Of a stretch of 63,604 nucleotides of DNA, positions 36,087 through 44,359 are shown piece by piece. The notes beneath the pieces were generated by a model that did no database searches, was not told the DNA's origin, and saw only the letters and a list, made by a program, of their open reading frames with translations. The DNA is from Clostridia bacterium (GTDB lineage: Bacteria; Bacillota; Clostridia; Oscillospirales; CAG-272): the NCBI GenBank assembly GCA_017463865.1, contig JAFTOI010000018.1, positions 1-63,604 of the forward strand, read 5' to 3'. The translations under genes were made by a program, and so were the position numbers. Position 1 is the stretch's first letter. Every line of letters begins with the position of its first letter.

Positions 36087-37394
36087 TCAGATCACCACTT
36101 CGATCTCACGCGCACCGTCGCGCAGCAGCGAGAAGCTGCGTTCCACCGTCGTGCCGTCGGGCAGTTCGAGGGTCAGGGCATACTCCCCGTGGAAGCCTCG
36201 GAAGCTGTATACGCCGTCAATGGTCGTGTCGATCTCGGTCTTCCACTCGTGGTTGATGAGGCGGTCGAGCGCACGGTAGACCGGCTTTTCGCTCATGTCG
36301 TAGTTGAGCAGGCCGCCGTGGTAGTAGTTCTCGCCCTCCTCGCTGCCGAGCGGAGCGTAAGCCGCTGTGCCGTCGACCAGATTCCACCAGACGATGGCCT
36401 CAACGCAAGGGTGGCTGAACCACAGGCGATAGAGCAGCTCGGTCACCTCGGCCTGGAGCTCGGGGCTGCCGGCCATGTCGGCGTAGGCGGGGACGGTGAT
36501 CTCCGAAACGTGAACGGGGCGCTCAAAATGAGCGTAGTAGTCAAGCACCTCGAAGAGATGCGCGGGATTGGTGAAGCGGTCCTTCTTTGCCTCCCAATTT
36601 TCCGGCTTTTCAAAGATGTGATACTGCAGGCCGATGGCGTCGATGCGGCGGCCCTTCATCAGCAGATTTTCGATCTGCAGATAGTAGGCGCTGTTTTCCT
36701 TGGCGAAATTGATCCAGGTATTGCCGGTCGTTTCGTTGATGAAGAGGCGGTTATCGGGCATCACGCCGTCGGTATAGGCGAAGGTGCGGTTGGTGCAGTC
36801 GTATGGGATCTTCTTCTCATACTCCCGCTGGGGCTTGCGGGCCAGCGTTTCGTTGACCACATCGAAGTCACGGATCCGCGCGCCGTATTCGCCGGCGATC
36901 TGCGTGATGCGGCGCTCGAGGAAGCGCATGTTCTGCTCCTTGTCCTCGCTCAGCCACTCGGGCATGAACTGCTGCCACATCAGGCAGTGGCCCTTGGTGT
37001 CGATGCCGTTCTCCGCCGCGTACTGCAGGACAAGCTCGGGCGCGGGACGGCGGTAGACGTTCGGCGCGTCAAGCCCGACGCGGGGCTTGCCTTCCTCGAC
37101 CTCGTAGTCCGACCAGTAAAAGGGGACGACGGCATAGTTGAAGAGCTCGGGGAATTTTTCGCGGTAGATGCGGTTATGCGCCTCATCGGGGAACTGGTCG
37201 AGCATGAAGATGTTGCAGCCGAACTTGAAGTCGTGTTTCTTCTGGGTGATCTTTGCGCGAGCGGCGACGGGCTTGCCCGTGCGGTCGGTGAGCTTCACGG
37301 TGAAGTCACTCTTGCGGTATCGCTCGGTATCGTCGGCGATGCGGCGGTCGGTCTCGGCCTTCTGGGCGTAGTAATGTTCGAGGTAGGTTGTCAT
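36087..37394 (-). CDS. GH10 endo-beta-1,4-xylanase-like glycoside hydrolase
   Basis: 435 residues. N-terminal beta-rich segment (20-75) then a GH10 barrel: KGHCLMWQ near 133, acid/base Glu in DFDVVNET near 177, nucleophile Glu in HVSEITVP near 297, and AIVWWNLVDG near 350. No signal peptide or membrane span, so it probably acts on imported xylo-oligosaccharides. It is the last gene of the minus-strand operon that starts at 42568, next to the solute-binding lipoprotein (34-base gap). Could act on other beta-1,4 pentosides or have glucanase activity. Confidence 0.87.
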   Translation of the reverse strand: MTTYLEHYYAQKAETDRRIADDTERYRKSDFTVKLTDRTGKPVAARAKITQKKHDFKFGCNIFMLDQFPDEAHNRIYREKFPELFNYAVVPFYWSDYEVEEGKPRVGLDAPNVYRRPAPELVLQYAAENGIDTKGHCLMWQQFMPEWLSEDKEQNMRFLERRITQIAGEYGARIRDFDVVNETLARKPQREYEKKIPYDCTNRTFAYTDGVMPDNRLFINETTGNTWINFAKENSAYYLQIENLLMKGRRIDAIGLQYHIFEKPENWEAKKDRFTNPAHLFEVLDYYAHFERPVHVSEITVPAYADMAGSPELQAEVTELLYRLWFSHPCVEAIVWWNLVDGTAAYAPLGSEEGENYYHGGLLNYDMSEKPVYRALDRLINHEWKTEIDTTIDGVYSFRGFHGEYALTLELPDGTTVERSFSLLRDGAREIEVVI

Positions 37395-37428
37395 GATGTG
37401 CTCCTTTCTGTTGTTGGTGCGGCAGCGG

Positions 37429-38931
37429 TCAGTTCAGCGCGGCGTATGCGGCAGTCATTTTGTCCAGCGAGGCCTCGAAGGATTTGTCAAGGGCCTTGAA
37501 TGCCGAGGCCAGGCTGGGGTAGATGTTAGCGTAACGGAAGAACTGGTAGGGGGTATTCATCAGCGCAGTGCCGTGGACAAACAGGAAGTCGATGGTGGCG
37601 CCGTCGCGAATGATGTCGAGCATCTCCTGCATATCGGCGTCGCTGGCGTATTTGGTCTTCAGCGCGACCTCATAATACTTGGGCGAGACCTCGGTGTAGC
37701 CGAAGTATGCCTCACACTCCATAACCTTCGAGGTCAGGGCGATGTCGGACACGGTCTTGGGCACGAACAGTGTGGAAGTCGAGGTGCCGATCTGGGTGAT
37801 ATACTTTTCCTGATTCTGGTCATATTTGGGGATGGGCACGATGCCGTAGTCATCCTCCATGTCGCGGATGTACTCGGTGGTGTAGATGAAGTTGGTCATC
37901 GTTGCGACGCGGCCGGCGGCGAAGGTCTCGCGGGGGGTATACTGGCCGACGACGGCCGAATCCTGATCCTTGATGCCGGGGACGGTCTCACGGAAGTTCG
38001 CCAGCTTGCGGTAGGCCGTGTCAAAGCGCTCGGTCAGGCCGGTGTAGGTGGGCGTTCCGTTCTCGTCGTACTCGATCAGCTGGAGGTTCAGCGCGGTGTG
38101 CCAGGTGCCGTTCGGGACATGCTCGCCGAAGTAGGTCAGCTGGTCGTTGTCCGAATCATACTGGCCGTCGCCGTTGAGGTCGCGGGACATATCCGAGCAG
38201 AGCTCGATGAATTTATCCAGCGTCCATTCATTGTTACGCACCAGTTCATAGAGGTTGGCGTCGGGCTTCTGGGCCTCCCAGATCGCCTTGTTGAAGAAAA
38301 CGACTGACATGTCCTTATACAGCGACAGCGAGGCGTCACCGAGGAAGCCGTACAGCTTACCCGAGACCGAGAAGCGCTCGTACATGTCCGCGAGCCACCA
38401 GGGCTGGTCGAAGTTGACATGGGGCAGCTCGTTGCCGTCGATAAAGGCACCGGAGGCAGCCAGCGGGAGGGTGCAGACGAGCATGTTGCTGACAAGATCA
38501 TAGGTAGCATCATTGGAGTTGACGGCCTGGGTGATTTTGGAATTGAATCCGCTGCGCTTCGCCCAGGAGCCGTTCTCGAGGATGATTTTAAGGTCGATGC
38601 CGAGGTATTCCTCAACCATCTGATCCTTCTTGAAGACGGCGTCGCTGACGACGTCACCGGTCAGGGCGTCCACATTGAACTCATAGGACGAGGTCGAGTT
38701 GGAGAGGATGGTGAATGGGCGGCCGCCGTTGTCGGCTTTTGCAAAACCAAGGATCTCTTCGAGGGACGGAGCGGTGGTTTCTGGCTCTGTCTCCACCGGC
38801 GTCGTTGCAGTATCGGCGACGGGAGCAGTGGTGCCGCTGCCGTTCTGTGCCGTGCCATCTCTGCCGCAGGCGGCAAGCGTGGGAAGCAGGAGCAAGGCTG
38901 CGAGAATTGAACAGAGTACGCGATGTTTCAT
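37429..38931 (-). CDS. carbohydrate ABC transporter solute-binding lipoprotein
   Basis: 500 residues. Lipoprotein signal with lipobox LAAC at about 19-22, then a Thr/Pro/Glu-rich linker (25-55). The mature part fits family 1 extracellular solute-binding proteins (RPFTILS, DLVSNMLV, ETFAAGRVAT, YGIVPIPKYD). It would capture an oligosaccharide at the cell surface. No permease or ATPase gene lies beside it in this window, which is unusual; the membrane partners must be elsewhere or shared. The gene is within the minus-strand sugar operon. Confidence 0.88.
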   Translation of the reverse strand: MKHRVLCSILAALLLLPTLAACGRDGTAQNGSGTTAPVADTATTPVETEPETTAPSLEEILGFAKADNGGRPFTILSNSTSSYEFNVDALTGDVVSDAVFKKDQMVEEYLGIDLKIILENGSWAKRSGFNSKITQAVNSNDATYDLVSNMLVCTLPLAASGAFIDGNELPHVNFDQPWWLADMYERFSVSGKLYGFLGDASLSLYKDMSVVFFNKAIWEAQKPDANLYELVRNNEWTLDKFIELCSDMSRDLNGDGQYDSDNDQLTYFGEHVPNGTWHTALNLQLIEYDENGTPTYTGLTERFDTAYRKLANFRETVPGIKDQDSAVVGQYTPRETFAAGRVATMTNFIYTTEYIRDMEDDYGIVPIPKYDQNQEKYITQIGTSTSTLFVPKTVSDIALTSKVMECEAYFGYTEVSPKYYEVALKTKYASDADMQEMLDIIRDGATIDFLFVHGTALMNTPYQFFRYANIYPSLASAFKALDKSFEASLDKMTAAYAALN

Positions 38932-38997
38932 GAGTTTTTCTTCCTTAATTTAATGATTTTATGGTACAGACGAACCGTCAGAGACAACGCGCTTCTC

Positions 38998-39900
38998 TCA
39001 CAGCATCGTCTGGGTATCGTTGGGGTCGCCGTTGCGGGCGGCGTCGTACTCGGGCGACCAGTCGAGGTGGCGATAGGCCTCGCCCCGCGGGTCGGCGGCG
39101 ATCCATTTTGTGAGCATATCGAGCATTTCCTCGGTCCAGGTGGCGCGGTCGATCTGGGCCGTCGTGAACTTGCCCTGGCCGATCATCTCAAAGCCGAAGT
39201 CGTCCTTGACGTGGGTCTTAGCCGCGCCGTCCACGACCTCGGGCACGAGGTGCGCCGGGATGAAGAGCACGCCGCCGCCCGCGCCGAAGACAATGTCGCC
39301 GGGCAGGACGGTCGCCTTGCCGATGCGGGTGATCGAATTGAAGTCCTTCATCACGAACTCGCGGATGGGCGTCGGGTCGATGCCGCGGTAGTAGACCTGC
39401 ACATCCTCGACGGCCTTCATCTGCTCGACATCGCGGATGCCGCCCCAGATGACGGCGCCGCCCGTCTTGGTGCGGGCCTTGATCGCGGTGGTCAGGTTGC
39501 CGCCGATGAAGGTGCCTTTGAAGATCTTGTCGTACATATCGGCCACCACCACATCGCCCTCGGTAAGGCTGTCGATGACCCACTGGTTATAGTTGCCCTT
39601 GCGTCCCTCGGCCGCACCGACGCCGAACATGACGTCGTGCAGATCAGGGCGGGTGGGAACGAAGGTAGACGTGACGGCGCGGCCGATCAGCTTGCGGCCG
39701 TCATCGTGGAGGGTGCGCAGGTCGCCCTCGAACTGGCTGATGTAGCCTTTGAGGTAGATGGGCTTCCAGAGCTCCTCGAGGGTCATTTTGCGCATTTCCT
39801 CGAGGTAGCGGTCAGGCACGCGCGGGCGGCCGTCGGGAAAGCGCTCGCCCGTCCAGAGAGGCGTCAGGGCAATGATTTCTTCGCGGGAATTGAGGTGCAT
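38998..39900 (-). CDS. RraA-like family protein (possible class II aldolase)
   Basis: 300 residues, longer than RraA (about 160) owing to N- and C-terminal extensions. The family core is visible: GDVVVADM, GGNLTTAIKARTKTGGAVIWGGIRD (substrate/metal loop with Arg and Asp) and GDIVFGAGGGVLFIP. Relatives are RNase E inhibitor-like proteins or 4-hydroxy-4-methyl-2-oxoglutarate/oxaloacetate aldolases; in sugar-acid operons such proteins are proposed to cleave keto-deoxy acids. Placement next to an enolase-superfamily dehydratase and SDR supports the aldolase reading. The N-terminal 60 residues are unlike RraA. Confidence 0.78.
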   Translation of the reverse strand: MHLNSREEIIALTPLWTGERFPDGRPRVPDRYLEEMRKMTLEELWKPIYLKGYISQFEGDLRTLHDDGRKLIGRAVTSTFVPTRPDLHDVMFGVGAAEGRKGNYNQWVIDSLTEGDVVVADMYDKIFKGTFIGGNLTTAIKARTKTGGAVIWGGIRDVEQMKAVEDVQVYYRGIDPTPIREFVMKDFNSITRIGKATVLPGDIVFGAGGGVLFIPAHLVPEVVDGAAKTHVKDDFGFEMIGQGKFTTAQIDRATWTEEMLDMLTKWIAADPRGEAYRHLDWSPEYDAARNGDPNDTQTML

Positions 39901-39902
39901 AA

Positions 39903-40535
39903 CTAAACTTCCTTTCTATGCATTAAGAGCCATGTATAGTGATCGGGATTGGCGTAGACCCGCGTCCAGCAGTCATGGCCGCAGGCGGAGAAGAGATAGA
40001 GCTGTGCACTGCCGCCGCTGGAATTGACGCGGCTGGCCATGCGGATGCTCTCCTCGGGGTAAACGGTGGTATCATCCATGCCGTGGAAGATACGCAGAGG
40101 GATTTGCTTGAGCCGTGCGGCGTTCCAGTACATCCCGCCGCCGCAGCAGACCATGGCAGCGGTGAACAGCTCGGGGCGGCTCATCATCAGCTGATAAGCC
40201 GTGTAGCCGCCCATGCTGATGCCCGAGAGGTAGAACCGGCTCTGATCGGTGTAATCGGCGGCGAAAATGTGTTCGCAGAAGGCAAGCAGCCGCTCGAACC
40301 GGTCAAACCAGCTGTCCGATGCGCACTGCGGCTCCACGAGGATGAATGGACGCAGGCCGGGATTGTCATGTTGGGCCTCGGCCATGACGCCGGTCTCCTT
40401 GAGACGTTCGAGATCAGTCCCGCGCCCGCCCGCGCCGTGTATGTGCAGCAGCACCGGACAGCGCTGTCCGGGCTGATAATCGTCGGGGAAGCGGATGAGG
40501 TAGTGCAGACTGCCATCGCTGCGTGCTTCGATCAT
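39903..40535 (-). CDS. alpha/beta-hydrolase esterase
   Basis: 210 residues. Nucleophile Ser in GISMGG near 103-108, acid Asp in HGMDD near 153, and His in CGHD near 187 give a complete triad. Oxyanion HGAGGRG near 33-39. Similar to short PHB-depolymerase/feruloyl or acetyl esterases. No signal peptide. It overlaps the SDR gene by 4 bases. In a xylan locus it may remove acetyl or other ester groups from imported oligosaccharides. Confidence 0.85.
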   Translation of the reverse strand: MIEARSDGSLHYLIRFPDDYQPGQRCPVLLHIHGAGGRGTDLERLKETGVMAEAQHDNPGLRPFILVEPQCASDSWFDRFERLLAFCEHIFAADYTDQSRFYLSGISMGGYTAYQLMMSRPELFTAAMVCCGGGMYWNAARLKQIPLRIFHGMDDTTVYPEESIRMASRVNSSGGSAQLYLFSACGHDCWTRVYANPDHYTWLLMHRKEV

Positions 40536-41242
40536 AGATGCATCCCTCCATCAATCACGATATCGCTGCCGGTGATATATCCGCCGGCCTCACTGCAGAG
40601 CAGGAGCACTGCGCCGACGCAGTCGGCGGGCTGGCCGAAGCGGCCGAGCGGGATGGTTGCCTCTACCGCTTCGCGTGCCGCCGGATCGTCGTAAACGGCC
40701 GCGTTTCGCGGCGTGGCGATGGCCCCGGGCGCGATGTTGTTGACCGTGACGCCGTCGGGCGCGGCGTATTTGGCGATGTTTTTGACGAGGCTCATGACGG
40801 CGCACTTGGTGGCGGCGTACATGGACAGCTCAGGGTGCTGACGGTACTGGTTGACGCTGCCCACTGTCACGATGCGGCCGAAGTGCTTCGCCTGCATGGC
40901 GGGATAGTAGGCCTGGATGAGCCTCAGCGTGCTTTTGACGTTGACCGTCATCTGCCGGTCAAAATCGGCGTCGGTGATGTCCTGCCAGCCCGCCTTGACC
41001 TGCACGCTGGCATTGAGGATAAGGCAGTCGACCGGGCCGGTCTGCGCGTACAGCCCGTCGACCTGCGCCATGTCGGCGAGGTCGCAGACCACCGCCGACG
41101 CCGCACCGATCTCGTCACGCACCCGCTTGGCCTTGGCGAGGTCGCGGGAGCAATGGACGATCACATCGTCGCCCCGGCGCACGAACGCCTCGGCCATGGC
41201 GCGGCCGATGCCTTGCGTTGAGCCGGTAATCAGAATTTTCAT
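40532..41242 (-). CDS. short-chain dehydrogenase/reductase
   Basis: 236 residues. TGSTQGIG near 6-13 binds NAD(P); catalytic Ser in GSVNQY near 128, Tyr and Lys in YAATK near 141-145; NNIAPGAIATP near 170-180. A classical SDR. In this operon it may oxidise a sugar, aldonate or keto-deoxy acid. Overlaps the esterase gene (ATGA); 12 bases after the dehydratase gene. Confidence 0.92.
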   Translation of the reverse strand: MKILITGSTQGIGRAMAEAFVRRGDDVIVHCSRDLAKAKRVRDEIGAASAVVCDLADMAQVDGLYAQTGPVDCLILNASVQVKAGWQDITDADFDRQMTVNVKSTLRLIQAYYPAMQAKHFGRIVTVGSVNQYRQHPELSMYAATKCAVMSLVKNIAKYAAPDGVTVNNIAPGAIATPRNAAVYDDPAAREAVEATIPLGRFGQPADCVGAVLLLCSEAGGYITGSDIVIDGGMHL

Positions 41243-41254
41243 CGGATTTCCTCC

Positions 41255-42568
41255 TTACGACCAGGTTCGATCGTTTGCCCATTCGTTGTCCCAGGCTGAG
41301 GTGTCGGCCCAGGGCTCGTCGCAGTCGGCCTTGCGGAACTGCGCGATCAGATCTTCATTCAGGCTCTCGATGCCAAGGCCCGGCGTATCCGGAACCGCCA
41401 TGAAGCCGTCCTCGATTCGGATCGCCGGCTTGACCAGATCATACCACTCGGGATGATCGACCGAGTGGAATTCGACGGCCAGCACATCCTTGAGCGCCGC
41501 CGCCATGTGGACGGCCGCCATAAACCCGATCGGGCTCTCGGCCATGTGCAGCGCGATGGCAACGCCGTACTTCTCACAGAGACCGCCCAGCTTCTTCATC
41601 TCGCCGAAGCCGCCAATGGTCAACAGATCGGGGTGCACGACGTTGACGCCGGCCTGCAGGACGGGCTCGAAATTTTCGGCCAGATAAATGTCCTCGCCGG
41701 TGCAGAGCGGAACGCAGGAATTGCGCGCGAACTTCGCCAGATGCTCGGTCATCTGCCAGGGGGCGAGGTCCTCCATCCAGGCGATGTTGTACTTTTCCAG
41801 CCGCCGCGCGAATCGAATGGCATCCTCAATGGCGACATGGCCGAAGTGGTCGATGGCCAGCGGCACGTCGTAGCCGATCTCCTCACGCACCTCGCGGACG
41901 TACTGCTCGAGCACATCCAGTCCGTGTTCGGTGATGTGGATGCCGGTCGCGTGGTGGGGGATAGTGAAGATCTCGTAGTTTTTGCCGAACATCAGCGATT
42001 TGTCGATCGAGCCCGACTGGTGGCAGATGGCCTTCATCGAGTATTTCTGCATCTCTTCCAGCATCCCCAGCGGCGCATTGAGCGCGCCCGGCTCGTCGTA
42101 GAGCAGTTCGATGCCGAGATCCATTTTGAGGTAGGTGAAGCCGGCTTCCATGCGTTTTTTCAGCGCACGGCCCATGTCACGGCCGGTGTGCTTGCCGTCG
42201 ACGTCGGTGTCGCAGTAGACGCGGACGCGGTCGCGGTACTGACCGCCGAGCAGCTGGTAGACGGGGATGCCGTAAAATTTTCCGACAATGTCCCAGAGGG
42301 CGATCTCGATGCCCGAGACGCCGCCGCCCTGGCGCGAATGACCGCCGAACTGGCGGATGCGGTTAAACAATTTTTCGACGTTCAGCGGGTTCTCGCCCAC
42401 CAGACGGTGCTTGAGCATCTTGGCGTAGGTGCCGCTTGAGGCGTCGCGCACCTCGCCGTAGCCGATGATGCCGGCGTTGGTGTAAATTTTCAGCAGGATC
42501 ATGTGCTTGGGCAGTCCGTCAATGTCGGCTGTCCGAATATCGGTAATTTTCAGTTTGCTTGCATCCAT
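41255..42568 (-). CDS. enolase-superfamily (mandelate racemase/muconate lactonizing) sugar-acid dehydratase
   Basis: 437 residues. N-terminal capping domain (about 1-125) and barrel. Metal ligands fit Asp in LAIDHFG, Glu in WMEDLAPW and Glu in CTGEDIY; a later His in ALHMAESP fits the catalytic base. FTYLKMDLG gives one Lys where mandelate racemase has KxK. This suggests an aldonate/uronate dehydratase, substrate unknown. The ATG at 42568 has AAGGAGAG upstream; the longer frame to 42706 covers the regulatory region. First gene of the operon, divergent from an AraC gene. Confidence 0.87.
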   Translation of the reverse strand: MDASKLKITDIRTADIDGLPKHMILLKIYTNAGIIGYGEVRDASSGTYAKMLKHRLVGENPLNVEKLFNRIRQFGGHSRQGGGVSGIEIALWDIVGKFYGIPVYQLLGGQYRDRVRVYCDTDVDGKHTGRDMGRALKKRMEAGFTYLKMDLGIELLYDEPGALNAPLGMLEEMQKYSMKAICHQSGSIDKSLMFGKNYEIFTIPHHATGIHITEHGLDVLEQYVREVREEIGYDVPLAIDHFGHVAIEDAIRFARRLEKYNIAWMEDLAPWQMTEHLAKFARNSCVPLCTGEDIYLAENFEPVLQAGVNVVHPDLLTIGGFGEMKKLGGLCEKYGVAIALHMAESPIGFMAAVHMAAALKDVLAVEFHSVDHPEWYDLVKPAIRIEDGFMAVPDTPGLGIESLNEDLIAQFRKADCDEPWADTSAWDNEWANDRTWS

Positions 42569-42594
42569 GGGGAATTCTCTCCTTGGTTTTGATG

Positions 42595-42700
42595 TGCCGT
42601 TTTGGGCTGCCTTCATTGTATCACGAAACGGCCTGCCGCGCGATAAGTATATTTCACTTTTCGCAAACAATATTTTGATTTTTCGCCCGCCGCCTTGACA
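42595..42700 (-). promoter_or_regulatory. weak, probably AraC-dependent promoter of the sugar operon
   Basis: On the minus strand TACAAT (42620-42615) has no recognisable -35 box at 16-18 bases (GC-rich stretch instead). This fits activation by the divergent AraC protein. Confidence 0.45.
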
Positions 42701-42723
42701 TTGCATCGGGAATTTGCTATACT
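42695..42723 (+). promoter_or_regulatory. sigma-70 promoter of the AraC gene (leaderless transcript)
   Basis: TTGACA at 42695-42700 and TATACT at 42718-42723, 17-base spacer. The start codon is at 42730, about the expected +1. Confidence 0.8.
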
Positions 42724-42729
42724 TGACGC

Positions 42730-43584
42730 ATGGAAATCATCAACACCATTCAACTCAACCAAACCGATGCCGTTAAGCTCTTCCGCTCGCTGGCCGCGGC
42801 GCGAAGCAACAATCTGCGCATCCACTATCATTCCATGATCGAGCTGTCTCTGATCGTGCGCGGCAGCGGGATCTACAAAACGCAGTCCCAGACCTACGCC
42901 ATCGCCCCCGGGGACATTTTCTTCTACCGTCCCAACGAGTCACACTGCATTACCGACATCGACGTCGGTGACATGGAGCTGCTTAACCTCCACATTGCGC
43001 CCTATTATCTCTACACGAATCTGCAGAATTCGCTGACATCGGCGTATATCAAGATTCTGTCGGTCAATTTTCCCATGAAAAGCAACCGGGTGAATGATTT
43101 TCTTTCAGCCGCACAGCTGGAGGAGGTCAGGTCGCTGATGCTGGATATCAAAGCCGAGATGGAAAATGCGCAGAGCGATTACACCATTTGCGTCAATAAC
43201 AATATTTCGGCGCTGATGATCCGCCTCTCCCGCGCGCATACCGCCAGTGTCTCTGACCACGCCGAGCCCAGAAGCTACCAGCGCGTCGCTGCCGCCATCG
43301 CCTTCATCGACGCCAACTTCAAGAGCGATATCACCCTCGAGAAGATCGCCGCCCACATCGGCTACAGCCGCTGCTACTTTTCAACGGTGTTCAAGCAGTG
43401 CATGGGCATGTCGCCGTGGGATTATATCTCGATCAAGCGCATCGAAGAGGCCATGACGCTGATCCGAACCACCAACCGCTCGATCCTCGAGATCGCAACA
43501 GCGTGCGGGTTCAACAATACGGTGAATTTCTGCCGGATCTTCAAGAAGTATACGAATCTGCTGCCAAGCAGCTTTCGTTCGTAA
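42730..43584 (+). CDS. AraC-family transcription regulator (probable leaderless mRNA)
   Basis: 284 residues: cupin sensor (about 1-130; HYHSMIELSLIVRGSGIY and APGDIFFYRPNESH) and AraC helix-turn-helix pair (about 185-283; ITLEKIAAHIGYSRCYFSTVFKQCMG and SILEIATACGFNNTVNFCRIFKKY). The ATG is 7 bases after a perfect -10 box and has no Shine-Dalgarno; the next in-frame Met (residue 36) lies inside the cupin strand. Divergent from the dehydratase operon, which it likely controls. Confidence 0.9.
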   Translation: MEIINTIQLNQTDAVKLFRSLAAARSNNLRIHYHSMIELSLIVRGSGIYKTQSQTYAIAPGDIFFYRPNESHCITDIDVGDMELLNLHIAPYYLYTNLQNSLTSAYIKILSVNFPMKSNRVNDFLSAAQLEEVRSLMLDIKAEMENAQSDYTICVNNNISALMIRLSRAHTASVSDHAEPRSYQRVAAAIAFIDANFKSDITLEKIAAHIGYSRCYFSTVFKQCMGMSPWDYISIKRIEEAMTLIRTTNRSILEIATACGFNNTVNFCRIFKKYTNLLPSSFRS

Positions 43585-43589
43585 AAGAG

Positions 43590-43619
43590 AAAAGCAGCAT
43601 GATTTATCATGCTGCTTTT
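43590..43619 (+). terminator. intrinsic terminator after the AraC gene
   Basis: Perfect 14-base stem AAAAGCAGCATGAT / ATCATGCTGCTTTT with TT loop. Confidence 0.85.
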
Positions 43620-43632
43620 AAGGAAAAAAAAG

Positions 43633-43660
43633 CAAGTCCGCAACAACTGTTGCGGACTTG
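43633..43660 (-). terminator. intrinsic terminator of tRNA-Ser
   Basis: Perfect 13-base stem CAAGTCCGCAACA / TGTTGCGGACTTG, followed on the minus strand by CTTTTTTTT. It begins 3 bases after the CCA end. Confidence 0.88.
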
Positions 43661-43663
43661 TTC

Positions 43664-43756
43664 TGGCGGAGAAGGAGAGATTTGAACTCTCGCGCCGGTA
43701 AACCCGACCTACACCCTTAGCAGGGGCGCCTCTTCGGCCAACTTGAGTACTTCTCC
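43664..43756 (-). tRNA. tRNA-Ser (anticodon GCU)
   Basis: 93 bases including an encoded CCA. Read on the minus strand: acceptor stem GGAGAAG with CTTCTCC, G discriminator, D-arm CTCAAGTTGGCCGAAGAG, anticodon stem/loop CCCCTGCTAAGGG with anticodon GCT, long variable arm (GTAGGTCGGGTTTACCGGCGC) as in serine tRNA, and T-arm GAGAGTTCAAATCTCTC. Confidence 0.96.
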
Positions 43757-43762
43757 ATGTAC

Positions 43763-43826
43763 TTGCACGGGCGGCCATCTCAGAGCCCGTGCAATATATT
43801 ATACCCCATCTTAGCCGGTTTGTCAA
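43763..43826 (-). promoter_or_regulatory. promoter and leader hairpin of tRNA-Ser
   Basis: Minus strand TTGACA (43826-43821), 17-base spacer, TATAAT (43803-43798). A 10-base perfect stem (TTGCACGGGC 43763-43772 with GCCCGTGCAA 43785-43794) lies between the promoter and the 5' end of the tRNA. The -35 box overlaps the stop codon of the upstream gene. Confidence 0.85.
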
Positions 43827-44359
43827 GGGCTTTTGCCAAATTCGTCGTAAAAATCTTCACTTTTTTTGGCTGGGCCGAGCATGGTCAGCAGGCGGAGGAG
43901 ATCGGCGTCGGGGGTAATGCGGATGTGCCGGTCGCCGTTGGGATCGGCACAGGTGAGGATACAGGCAGAGCTTGGGCGTGGCGCATTGAGATAGTGGTAG
44001 GTTATGCCGCGCGGGCGGGGGTGTCCGCCGATCTGCTCGGTGATGGCAGTGACGGTATCCAGCGCGACACGGCAGACGGTGGTACAGCGGCGGCCATTCT
44101 GCTCGGTGACGACAAAGTCGATCTGACCGTTCTCGTGCTGCTCAAGACTGTAGGTATAGACCCGCGCCAGCCAGCGCAGGGCCAGGTAAAGCCCGGCGGT
44201 GATGAGCCCGATCGCGCCGATGCGCCCCAGCACCCACAGGCCGGTCGCGGGCAGGGCAAGCCACAGCGCAAACCCGGCCGTCAGCAGCAGGGCCGCGGCG
44301 GCCGTCGGCAGACGGCCGTCATGCGGCGGCGTGCAGCGGCAGAGGGTGCGATCAATCAT
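43823..44359 (-). CDS. hypothetical membrane protein
   Basis: 178 residues, not recognised. Two hydrophobic spans (about 18-36 and 40-62) followed by a cytoplasmic-looking beta-rich domain (YSLEQHENGQIDFVVTEQNGRRCTTVCRV and CILTCADPNGDRHIRITPD). The start overlaps the previous gene's stop by 8 bases, so it is coupled to it. The tRNA-Ser promoter lies over its 3' end. Confidence 0.7.
   Translation of the reverse strand: MIDRTLCRCTPPHDGRLPTAAAALLLTAGFALWLALPATGLWVLGRIGAIGLITAGLYLALRWLARVYTYSLEQHENGQIDFVVTEQNGRRCTTVCRVALDTVTAITEQIGGHPRPRGITYHYLNAPRPSSACILTCADPNGDRHIRITPDADLLRLLTMLGPAKKSEDFYDEFGKSP

Noticed and set aside
36015-37499. A 494-codon plus frame opposite the GH10 gene
   Set aside because: GH10 motifs on the minus strand decide the coding strand; the plus frame begins inside a terminator.
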